Assembly (NCBI GenBank): GCA_025200525.1
Contig: CM045770.1
Span: 123,853,429 to 123,917,428, forward strand
Source of the DNA: Camellia lanceoleosa
Taxonomy: Eukaryota > Streptophyta > Magnoliopsida > Ericales > Theaceae
Length of the DNA stretch: 64,000 nucleotides
Reading direction: 5' to 3'
Shown here: positions 12,487 to 23,553 of the stretch, piece after piece
How positions within the stretch are numbered: the stretch's first letter is position 1
How the letters are laid out: each line of letters starts with the position of its first letter
Notes under the pieces: generated by a model
Databases searched by the model: none
Seen by the model: only the letters and a program-made list of their open reading frames with translations
Told to the model about the DNA's origin: nothing
Program-made: the position numbers and the translations under genes

Positions 12487-13458
12487 TCTATACTATATAT
12501 TAAGCAAAATGGGGGGTTTTAACCCAAGCATTGTGGGAGTTCCAATCTCCCAATCTAAATTTTCTGATTTTTTTATTTAAAAAAAAAAAATCTTAGCATT
12601 TATTAACTTCTCCCAACTCCCAAGTCTTACTCTCATAATAACACTTTAATACATTAAGAACAAGTATAAAAAAAATTCTTTGAAATCCAATACATATGAA
12701 TTCCTTGAAAAATTCTAACACATATAATTATTATCCCTCATAATAACACTTTAATGCATTAAGAGCAAGCATAAAAAAAATTTCTTGAAAAATCCAACAT
12801 ATATGATTATTATCAAAATATTAAACTTTAATATAATATAATAAATAAAAAAAAGACATTTATAATTCCTTAAAAGTCCAACACATATGATTATTATTAA
12901 AATATTAAACTTTAATATAATATAAAAAATGAAAAAAAGAAGACATTTAAAAATCACAATTCACAGCTCCAATCTCCCAATCTAAATTTCTTGATTTAAA
13001 AAAAAAAAAAAAATCTTAACATTTATTAACCTCTCCCAACTCCCAAGTCTTACCCTCATAATAACACTTTAATGCATTAAGAACAAGCATAAGAAATTTT
13101 TTTGAAATCCAACACATATGAATTCCTTGAAAAGTTCCAACACATATGATTATTATCCCTCATAATAACATTTTAATGCATTAAGAACAAGTATAAAAAA
13201 AATTTCTTGAAAAGTCCAACACATATGTTTATTATCAAAATATTAAATTTTAATATAATATAATAAAGAAAAAAGACATTTAATTTCTTGAAAAGTCCAA
13301 CACATATGATTATTACCAAAATATTAAACTTTAATATAATATAAAAAATAAAATAAAAAAGACATTTAAAAAAAAGAGAAGAAAATATTTAAAAATCACA
13401 ATTCACATATATAGATAATTGTAAACACAATCCGTGCATAGCACGGGTGATATGTTAG
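12487..13458 (+). mobile_element. Helitron B, head-to-tail with Helitron A
   Basis: Begins TCTATACTATATATTAAG two bases after Helitron A ends. It ends TTAG (one change from CTAG) after the perfect hairpin CCGTGC-ATA-GCACGG, then T. Same two-unit internal structure and nearly the same length as A. The spacing of only TA between the two fits serial insertion at the same A|T target or a tandem replication product. Confidence 0.82.
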
Positions 13459-15424
13459 TACCCACTTAATTAAAAAAAGCAATACTTTAAAAGAATAATC
13501 CAGAATGATCCGGAGACATTTATGATAAATTTGATGGTGGCTAATGGGACCATTACATTTTGGGTTGGAATTTTACAAAGGAGGACCATACAAATATTTT
13601 GAACTAAAGTCCAAGTTAGGTCCAACTGGCAAACATACAAGGTCCCAGGTAGCATCATAGCTGTGTAAGGGCTGTGTAGTTTTCAATTCAATACAAACCA
13701 AGTCATTAAAAGCACAGACATACAAAACGACAAGATTTTCGAATGGAACGACAAAGTTGTGAGTTAAAAGTGCCAGAAAGAGAAAGAGAGAGAGAGAGAG
13801 ATGAGATGCTGCTAATTGCTTCGCTGGCGCCTTTGTGTACGTGCGCACAGCTCATCCTTCCAGTTTCCCACCCACCCACCAGCCCTACCCCACGCTTGCC
13901 CATGCATGATTTTTAATGCGTAAATTAATGTTAGGTTATTACAAATTTTTTAAAATAAATTGTGGATATTATATTTCTTTGAAAATCAGAATCAATCAAT
14001 CAAAAATAAATATTAATTTGCCTGACCTAGTTTTGAAAAAATTTAATGATTTCAACAATGCTACATTCATATAAGTTTTTTTCCCACACTGTCCTGAAAT
14101 AACTTGACAAGGTTAGTTAGAAAGTTTAAAAAAAAGAAGTGTAGAAGTGTGGATCAATAATTTGTATTTTTCTTATCTCGTCATTCAGAAAAATTTGTGT
14201 GAATGAAATATTTTTTTAATGATTTATATTTTCAAATGAGAAATTCATCACATTATTAAATACAACTTTTTTACATAGACAAGACTAACAAGATGATGGG
14301 TTCCACTCTGTATAAGAGAATGATATTCAATTTTACGATTATATGTACTAAAATAATTATTCTTTCACTACATATTATTTAAAAAATGTTAGAGACTCAC
14401 AAAATAAATTCACAAATTCATTTACAATAATGTGACAAGGAGTTGGACTCTACAAATTGAATTTGTGATAAATAAAAAAATTAACACACATTATACAATA
14501 TTATGCATCAAATTAAGATTTTTTAAAGTGTCTCAAACATATTTTATATAAAAAGTCTTCAGATGTTAACGTACCTTGAGGTAGTTTATTTTGTAAAAAT
14601 CAATTATGTATTTTTTTGTAATTATATACATACCAGTCCATGTAAAAAAATTGGCATATAAAGTTATTGACATTTTTTTGGTAATTTTTTATAAAACCAA
14701 AACCCTTAGGGCTCAATTTTTTAAAATATTATGACCACGTTATTCTTAACACCTTTTGTAAGAATGTATTTTTTTTTAGTAAGATTAAGGGGGTGTTTTG
14801 AGAAAAGTTTTTTTTTGGGCTTATTTTCATTTTTAGTGATTTTTTTTTTTAATTTTTTTTTTAAAAAAGTCATAAATTTTTAAATTTAGTTGGACAAGAC
14901 GAATTGAAAAATTATAATTTAAAAAAAAAAATTCAAAGAAGACAAAAATAAGCAATCTTTTTTGGCTTATTTTCGTCTTTAAAGATTTTATTTTTACAAT
15001 TTTTGAAAAAAAATACACTAATAAGATCATCTTGATCCAAATATTTAAACCTTTTTTTTTTTTTATATATGTATGGCTTCTTATTTTGGAATCATCTTCC
15101 AACATTTTTAGTAGTGACATTTTTGCAATTCTCCTTTTTAAAGCGTAGTTGTTTGGAATGTTTTAATGAGTGTATTTTTTGATTTTTTTTATGAAGTATG
15201 AATTAAGTTTGAAGTGATATAATAAAAAAATAGTATAATTTAAATAAAATAATATAATTTAAATAGAATATTGACTTTTTAATTTTTTTTTTAAATTATG
15301 ACAAACGAGATGTAAATTTGATTGGGTATCAATTTTAAAAAATAAAGTGCTCATTTTCCATTTTTCAATCATCCCAATCACCCAACATTAATTATTCATT
15401 TTTTTTAATTCCCTTCCTCAGCTC
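13459..15424. other. intergenic region upstream of the DUF1005 gene
   Basis: A GA-repeat lies at about 13781-13800 within a less AT-biased block (13600-13900), then AT-rich sequence. Short open frames lack any recognisable protein features. No gene supported. Confidence 0.5.
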
Positions 15425-15518
15425 CCCTCTCTCTCTCTCTCTCTCTCCCCAATCCATTTTCCTCCTCATCCAGGAGAATACAGCTGTCCTCTCTCTCTCT
15501 ACAAACTTTCTCTCTCTC

Positions 15519-15526
15519 TATATATT
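15519..15526 (+). promoter_or_regulatory. probable TATA box of the DUF1005 gene
   Basis: TATATATT about 120 bases before the start codon, within a pyrimidine-rich CTCTCT leader region typical of plant 5' untranslated sequence. Confidence 0.55.
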
Positions 15527-15647
15527 CTCACTGTTATATCAAATCATATCACCATCTCTTCTCTTCCGTTTTCAACCATTCAACAAGGAGAGAGAGATTG
15601 AGCGAAGCAAATACTCAATCGACACCGCACTGAAGGACGTAGTAGTC

Positions 15648-17025
15648 ATGGACCCATGTCCTTTCATGCGAATCGTCATCGGAGGTTTAGCAGTGAAGCT
15701 TCCTGTGGCCTCGAAACCCACTTTCTCCGGCGTTCATCCTTCATCATCACCATGTTTTTGCAAAATCAAGCTCAAGAACTTCCCTTCCCAAATCGCTTCG
15801 ATTCCTCTAATTTCACAACACGAAGATCACATCCCTTGTTTTCCAGCAATTTCTTTCAATCTCAACAAAACCCAATTCGACAAACTGGTTCAAAAGCCTC
15901 GGTGTTTGAAGATCGAGATCTATAAGGGTCGGAGAGGGAACACTTGTGGGTTGAGTTCTGGAAAGCTTCTGGGAACTGTTTTTGTGGCTTTGGATGTGAA
16001 ATCATGTGCTGTGGAGTCTAGGACTTGTGTGGTTAAGAACGGTTGGGTTTCAATCGGAGAAGAAGCAAAAGCGTCTCAGTTGCATTTGAATGTCAAGGCC
16101 GAACCCGATCCAAGATTTGTATTTGAATTCGATGGCGAACCAGAATGTAGTCCTCAAGTGTTTCAAGTCAATGGGAATGTTAAACAACCGGTTTTCACGT
16201 GCAAGTTCAGTTTCAGAAACGAGCATAGTTTACGATCTAGGTAAGCCTTTTTTGATTCACATTTCAAACCCATATTCGAATCTGATTAATTTTCAAAATT
16301 CTAATCTGGGGTTTTATAATTTTGCTTACTTTAGATCATCGCTATTGGAGACAAGTACTTCGAACAGTTGGTTCAATAATGGACAAGATCAACCAGTGAA
16401 GGAGCGAAAAGGGTGGTCCATCACCATCCACGACCTCTCAGGATCGCCGGTCGCCGCCGCATCAATGGTGACCCCATTTGTTCCGTCGCCGGGTTCCGAT
16501 CGGGTCAGCCGATCAAACCCGGGTGCGTGGCTCATTCTCCGACCCGGAGACCACACATGGAAGCCGTGGGGCCGGCTCGAGGCGTGGCTCGAGAGCGGTA
16601 GTCGAAACAACATCGGCTACCGCTTCGAGCTCCTCCCCGACGCCGCCACATGCGACGGAGAGGCCGTGACTCTATCCAATTCAAGTCTAAGCACCAAAAA
16701 TGGCGGCAAATTTAGCATAGATTGCACTGGAGCTTCACCAGCTTCAACCCCCCGAAGCAGCTGTGATTTCGGGTCCGGGTCGGAATCCGGGTCCGGGTCA
16801 TGGGCACAGTTTTTGTATCGGGGCTTCGTGATGTCGGCGACGGTGAAGGGAGGAGGGAGGTGTAGTAAGCCGGAGGTGGAGGTGGGGGTGCAGCACGTGA
16901 CGTGCACGGAGGATGCGGCTGCATTCGTGGCGCTCGCCGCCGCAATGGACCTTAGCATGGATGCCTGCAAGCCCTTCTCACGGAGGCTCCGGAAGGAATT
17001 GAGAAATCCGAATCCTCTAGAGTGA
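15648..17025 (+). CDS. DUF1005 family protein
   Basis: Two exons, 15648-16240 and 16335-17025, joined by a 94-bp GT-AG intron (CTAG|GTAAGC ... TTTAG|ATC), give 427 residues. The N-terminus MDPCPFMRIVIGGLAVKLP and the following HPSSSPCFCKIKLKNFP block are hallmarks of the plant DUF1005 family, which includes the Arabidopsis abiotic-stress gene ASG1. The second exon carries the conserved WSITIHDLSGSPVAAASMVTPF, the GAWLILRP block and a C-terminal half rich in Ser/Gly. Length matches the family. Biochemical function of the family is not established; stress or ABA responses are reported for ASG1. Exon 2 is much more GC-rich than its surroundings. The start is the first ATG after the leader. Splicing is inferred from frame continuity (codons R-S-R-S-S across the junction). 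Confidence 0.95.
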
Positions 17026-18718
17026 TTTTTGTTAGTATGATTTTAAGATTATTTTTTTTGAACGATTGAGATTTAATTTTATAAAAATAAATAGATTTCG
17101 GAAGGAGGTGAGGCAGCTGAATCAGGAGTTCGTCGTTTGATTTGGAGGGGTTGTCGTTTTGGAGAAGTTGGTGTTTGGTTTGGTGGATATGGATTTTTTT
17201 TAGAGATTGATCCAGTTATTTGTACATTCATTTATCCATTTTGTGATTTTATTATAAAAATTACCTTGTTTGGTTTAATTTCCAAAAATTATATTATGGC
17301 TTCTTAGATTTCATATTCTTGTATTTTTTAGTAATTTTTTTTAATAATTCAATTTAATAGGTAATATTATACAAGCAAAAAAGTTATACATAATGTGGCT
17401 AGTTGTAAATATTTTATTTTGAAACATAACACACCATTGAAAATGAGTTTATTCTAATAATAATAATGTTATATTATTCTTCTCAAGTTTTTCGTATAAA
17501 TTTTATATATGAATAAATTTTATTTATTTATTATCATATAGTTAATCTAGATGCACATAAAAAATAAATTACATGGGATGAAATTAGACAACAAAAAAAT
17601 TCACTAAATAAAAAAAATGTTTTGGTTTTTCATTTTTAGTGATTTCTTTTTTTAAAATTTCACATAATTTACTTTTTAGGTGGATTTAGATTAATGTATC
17701 TAAAAAGTAAAAAATAAAATTTATCAAAATATAAACAAACATGAAAACAAGGTGAGTTGTGTTTGGATATTGAAAACTTTTTTTTAAAACTTTTTTGTTT
17801 ACTAAAACTATTTTTTGTTTTTGTTTTTGTTTTTTTCATTTTTTTATAAGTATTTTATTTTTTTGGGTACATCTTAATAAGATGTATCTAAAATGTAAAA
17901 GAATAAATAAATAAATAAAAAATAACTCAAATATAAAAAAACAAAAAATTAAAAACTAATTTTTAAGTTTTTTTTTTTTTTTTTTTATCTCTTTTTTGTT
18001 TGTTTGTTTGTTTGTTTTGTTTTGTTTTTTTTTTTTAAAGTTTTAAAACTTTATTTTTATCAGAATAGGAATCCTATGTTGATGGTTATTCATAAGTTAT
18101 GGTTGAATGTTATTTTTTTTATTTTATTTATTTTTTTTAATGTAGGATATTACAAGTTATGTTTGAATGATTTTTATGTGTAACATATTTTGGATCAGCT
18201 TGCGTTTCTACAACTCAAACAACTCTTTCAAAACAAGTTTATTGCCTATGATCTGTACTTTTAAGAGTTTTGTTGGCGAGAAGAATTGAACTTGAGAATT
18301 TGGATGGAGCAAACCCCAAAATTCCATGTCTTATCTATTGAATTCATATATTTGTGGTAATTAAAAAAATGAATTGTTATAAAATTATTATTGTTTTATT
18401 TTCTCTTTTTTGCCTATATAGTTTTGGGATTAATGTCACTTTTATCTCAAACAATTATTATAAATTACACTAGCTTCTCTTCTCTTGAGGTTTAAAAAAA
18501 ATACATGTAGAACTAATTGATATGATGTCAAACAAGGTAAAATATATGATAATATTATTTTTTATCCATATTATTAACGAAAAAATAAGTGTTATATAAA
18601 TTAAAATTTTAAAAGAATAATATAATTATGTCAAACTTATAAAATTTATTCTCCAAATTAGAATTGTTTGGCCTATTGAAATTGTAGAATCATAAAATTC
18701 TTTTGGATCGGGATTCTA
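17026..18718. other. DUF1005 3' region and AT-rich spacer
   Basis: The first ~250 bases are probably 3' untranslated sequence. The rest is A/T homopolymers and a GTTT microsatellite at about 18000-18020. No gene seen. Confidence 0.5.
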
Positions 18719-21700
18719 TAATCATCCTATATATTAAGAAAAAAAAAAATAGAAAAACCTCAACTAAAGTGTGTCAATGATCATATGTAAAGTTTGTTAA
18801 AGTAGGTGTGAAAATCGAGTCTCACGTATCAAACTCGAGGGGGAGTAAGGCAACCCACAACATTTGGTTCACACAGGAAGGAAAATTTGTTGAAATATAT
18901 ATGAAGGTACAGTCTTATATCTGATAAATAAATAAATAAAATGAGGCTTAATATAAATCAGATGGACTCATTTAAAACTTTTAAATAGGTATAAGTTTTA
19001 AAATATATATATAGTAGTGTATGCCCGTGCCTGAAGGCACGGTGCAATTAATGATGAGATTAATAAATGAAAATAAAATTCGTTGCTAAAAACAGAGATG
19101 ATAATATTAAATTTAAAAGAAAATTGTAAACTAAAAATAGATTGAACAATTTAATTCCTAATAGAAGCCAAACATCATATTAAAGAATATTAATGAGTTA
19201 ACATTGTGCACTGAAATACTATGAACAACAACTGATAAAAAATAAAATAACTCCAACTATTCATTTGGTTTGCTCAGATGAACACACACTGTGAAATTAG
19301 ATCTCAAGGGATTGAAATTTAAAAAATAAAAAATAAAAAAATAATTAAAAAGAAAAAAAAACCACCTTGAATGGAGTAATCATGATCATTAAATATTTTT
19401 TGAAAACAAAATTAATGGTCAAAAAAATACAAATTCAACCCAATAAAAACAAAGAAAAATAAATAAAATAAAATCCACTACACCTAGCATATCAAAAACA
19501 TAAGAAAAGATAAAACAATAAAGCACGGACCACAACAACATCCATCCAGCAATGTAACTAAAAAGAGTGAATATCCTCTATCCAAAAAAAAAAAAAAAAA
19601 AAAAAGCAAACAATACGGCTATGCAAAAATAAAAAATTAAAATAAAATGGAAACTAACTCAACCCAAAACTTTCTTAAAAAACTTTCTGAATTCTATTGA
19701 TGGCAAAAACATTTTCTTCATATCTAACTCAACCCAAAACTTTCTTAAAAAGTCTGATAGCCTCTTACCCTTCATAGATTCAAAGAATATAACCCACAAA
19801 TGTTTTGAAATTTCAATGTGACTATGGACTTTATTAAACTATATTGTTGTACAATCATAGCATTGCATGTGCACAATCAGCATTTTGAATAATACATGCT
19901 TGTTCTTTACCAAGATCGACAAAACATAACAATTAAAGTTGGCAATAAAAAGAAAATTTTCTCTTGATCCAGAAGAGTTGTGTGCAAAGCCTTCAAAACC
20001 AGGCAAAAATGAAAATCATGTTAGAGAAAGTGCATTAATAGCACAGGCTCAAAACTTTGCCCCTTGTTGACTGAAAGGCGGGTCAATGCAAACAACCATC
20101 TATAAAAAAATTTTGGGTCATAAGATTTTCAGCAATGCATAACAGAAAAGAAATAAAGACAAACATTCAGTTATGCGAGGCAATCATGAACTAATTAATT
20201 GCATAAAATGAGAAGTTGGGTATTCAAAGTTACATATTCTTATCCCTTCTTTAATTCTGAAAACTGCATTTAAATGCATCAGTTGAATGAAGGATAATTA
20301 CCCAAGCATATCTTAAAGAAATGCTCCTCCACGGAAGGCATTGCTTTGTTTCATTCATGTATCAGCTGATATTAGTATAGGCAAGAGATGTAACGGAAAA
20401 CATCGCATTACTATCTAATGCCTCCCAAACAGACTTACTTCAACTTGAATTAAATTCGTATTAAAATTCCTTGAGCTTCAATCTCCAATGCTGGATTGCT
20501 TCACATATCACAAAACCTTTAAATCTCTAAAAGACTGTACTGGATTTAAATGAATATTTCCCCTACTGTTAGGACTGAGACTTCAAATATAAAAAAAAAC
20601 TCAAACTTCTATTACTAATAGTTCTCTAGAACTCTACTACATACCCACTAATATTACTTGGCCAAATTAAGGCCCATAACCCACCACTTACAACCCATAT
20701 TTAACACATACAGACACTATCAATTTTGACTGCTAAAACATAAGAAAACTTTAAAATATAAACAGAAATATATTAACAAATAATTACAACACAACATAAG
20801 TTAGAAGTTACAACTTTATTAGATGCAAGAGTTCTATGCTCAAAATGAAAAAGAAATATAATAACATCGAATTAACAAAATTTACAACATGACATAAGTT
20901 AGAAGTTACCACATTATTGGATGAGCACTTCAGTCCAAATGAAATTTTGGCATGTTCATTTTCTTGTTTCCATGATCTATATGCACATAATTTCACAAAT
21001 GCAAGCATACATTGAGAGGACATTTTGTGTTTTGCTTATGGCATGCCAGTGTGGGAGTATAAAGTTGTGGTTCTACTGCTCTGCCATATGGCCATTTGGA
21101 AGGAACATTTGTTCATGAAATTATTCTCTCACCCTCAAACTACGTATAGCAGATGGGCATAATAAAAATAAGAGATACTTATTTGTAGGCAAAGCATAAT
21201 TACAAAATATCCATTTTGCAAAGGACAGATCCAAAACCATAAATTACTTTCCAGAAAACCTATGCAGGAATATAAAACAGAATGCCAACATTAAATAGGA
21301 AGGATTTATGAATAGACAAAAAATAATTGCTTACATGGAAAAATAAATTATGTTGGAAACTGTAGAGTTGTGTATAAAATCAATGATTTATTTGGTTGTA
21401 GTAGTAGGTACTTTGCTTACTACATCTGTGCAATATATTGGGTGTTGGACAACTTACAATGGTTGTTTGCTAGGACAACTTACAACTCACAAAATACTAA
21501 AAGATCCAACAAAAGACTCAATATGTAATAGACCCCCAAAAAATAAATTTTCTAAAATTTTGACTAATGAAACAGATATAATAAAAAGCAAAAAAATCGC
21601 TTAGAGTTTATACCTTTGATTATATCGAAAACCCATAAATTGATGACTTACAACAAAAAAGACACAACACAACATGAAAATGGCGGAAAGAAACAAACTG

Positions 21701-21912
21701 AAATTTAAGAAAACTAATTATTAAAGGGAGAAAGGCACTCTCATATATACTTTAAATGGAAAATATTAACAAAGAAATCGAAATTTGTTGTAACAAAGGG
21801 TTCAAATGCTCTGCAGATGCACATGAAAGTCATGATAAGTTCTACACTTAAAAGGGCTCACCAGATCAAGAAACATATATAGTACACAAAAAGCATGGAA
21901 AAATAGCTTCAC
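18719..21912. other. intergenic, possible decayed Helitron-like ends
   Basis: A Helitron-like 5' motif (TCCTATATATTAAG, about 18723) and a hairpin GCCCGTGC-CTGAA-GGCACGG at about 19023 are suggestive, but no CTRR terminus sits where it should, so no element is called. I searched this stretch on the minus strand for the missing 3' exons of the p24 gene (21913-23180) and did not find them. Confidence 0.4.
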
Positions 21913-23180
21913 CATGTTTTGCATGCTGATCATGGTATGAGAAGTGGGCTTCATGCACATCAAAATCGACGGTTTCATGATAAGGAGACTTGTTAGTGAA
22001 GCAGAAACGGTGGATTCCACTCCGATGAGCCACAAACTCGAACTTCTCACTCGTCTTGTCACGAAAATCATGAATCTGATTACCGGAAGGTCCTCACCTA
22101 ATAATCTCAGCAAATTTGCAAGATCAGTCATGTCTTTTTGTAGAAAAAGAACCAACACATGCATAAACCAATTAGATTGCCCGCATAAAATTTTCCAAGA
22201 AAAGAAAAATAATGGAGAGACCCACTCAATCAAGCAAGCTTTCCTTTTGCTGCAAAGATGACTAATATAAGAAGTTACTATATGTTTCATCCTCATTAGA
22301 AACATTAGTTTGTTATTTCACTAATGATAAAGAAGTAACATACATCACTATAGAAGACACTTAAAACTGATGTTTACTATCTGGATTTATATTAAAAAAA
22401 AAGTGGAAATGAACGGAATCGTGAAATCGAATGGTCCCAAAAAGGGGCCACTGGTTCAGTGATTAAAACTCAGCCTATCAACCTTGAAGTTGTTGGTTTG
22501 AATCTTGAGGTTTTACAATAGATCTCCATTTTTCCACAACTTTTTGCCACTAAGTTCAAAGATCTGTTTCACATCAAGTTTGAATCATTTAAAACATATA
22601 ATACTGAAAATAGCAATGTCTTCGAGAACACATTCAACTAATTTGTGTTTAATGATGATTAATTTTCATCCAGATCACGAATTTCAAATTTACACTATGT
22701 TTGGATCTATTTCACTCATTTTTCCCTTCCTTTTATTTTCCCTCGACAAATTCAAGATCCAAACAATGCCTTAGGGACCAAAGCCATAACATTTTTAGCA
22801 AATTGTCAGTCCTTCATTCCATAATAGCTAGTTTATCAAACAGCTTCTTTTATGAAAATCCAACAAATAGTTGTGAACTAACTACATAAACCCAACTGGG
22901 TAAGAATTTTGTGGTTTACACAATCAAATACCAAAAAAAAAAGAAAAAAAGAAAAAAAAGTAGATCTTACCACAAGATCAACCCCATCTGGAGCATAATG
23001 CCATGATCCCTCGGACTTAATTACAACAAACGATAAATGAATGGTGTCCCCATCGTATTCCACATTGTGCGAGAAACATTCCTCCCTATGTATCACAAAT
23101 CTGATCCCAATCACCCCTCGAATGCTCCATAAAATTGCCATTGTTGCAACCATGGCGAATTCAGGGGACCGTGTTTTCAT
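21913..23180 (-). pseudogene. truncated p24-beta (emp24/GOLD) gene
   Basis: Two minus-strand exons, 22971-23180 and 21913-22097, encode the N-terminal half of a p24-beta cargo receptor of the early secretory pathway. Exon 1 has a hydrophobic N-terminus, then IRFVIHREECFSH and DTIHLSFVVIKSEGSWHY. Exon 2 has QIHDFRDKTSEKFEFVAH and RFCFTNKSPYHETVDFDVH. The two cysteines that pair in the GOLD domain are present. Expected next are the coiled coil, transmembrane segment and cytosolic tail, and none is found downstream. At the junction the frame also fails: after donor GTG|GTAAGA, exon 2 starts GTGAGGACC, about two bases short of the family's V-K-G-P coding. ATG at 23180 directly follows an AG acceptor, implying a leader intron; an internal ATG at 23153 has a better context. 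Probably a pseudogene; an unseen distant exon or unusual splicing is the alternative. Confidence 0.75.
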
Positions 23181-23553
23181 CTGAATTAAAATTCAAGTGT
23201 GCACGAAATCATTATTCATCACAATGCAAAACTACTTTCACAAATTGACAGGGTAAAAAAAAATGGAAAGAAAATTTCGCAATCACCCCGTTTGTTTCCT
23301 GAGAAAAAAGAAAAAAAGAAAAAGAACTTTTCTGAAATTCGACAGAAAAGAAAATGGAATTTGAAATCATGAAAAAAAGGACTTGCGAGAATTCGGAGGA
23401 GAGAGAAGAGAGAATTTACCATTTTTGTATTGACAGAATCTGAGGAAGCGAAGCTGATCTATATAGATATTTTATAGATGTATGTAATAGAATAGATTAG
23501 TTATGGCTATGTAGAGAAGAAGGTATTATTGAAGTAATAGTTGGAGAAAGAAC
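23181..23553. other. leader/promoter region of the p24-like gene
   Basis: Minus-strand sequence ends in TTTTAATTCAG immediately before the 23180 ATG, a good splice acceptor. An upstream leader exon near 23400-23440 is likely but its donor is not certain. Confidence 0.4.

Noticed and set aside
13573..13903. Minus-strand frames of 60-90 codons near the GA repeat.
   Set aside because: Low complexity, overlapping in several frames and without family features.
16389..16970. Long frames on the minus strand and in other frames over DUF1005 exon 2.
   Set aside because: Shadow frames caused by the GC-rich, low-stop composition of the real exon.
19013..19045. Hairpin GCCCGTGC...GGCACGG as a Helitron 3' end.
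   Set aside because: No CTRR terminus at the right spacing in either orientation and no clear partner end; only mentioned as suggestive.
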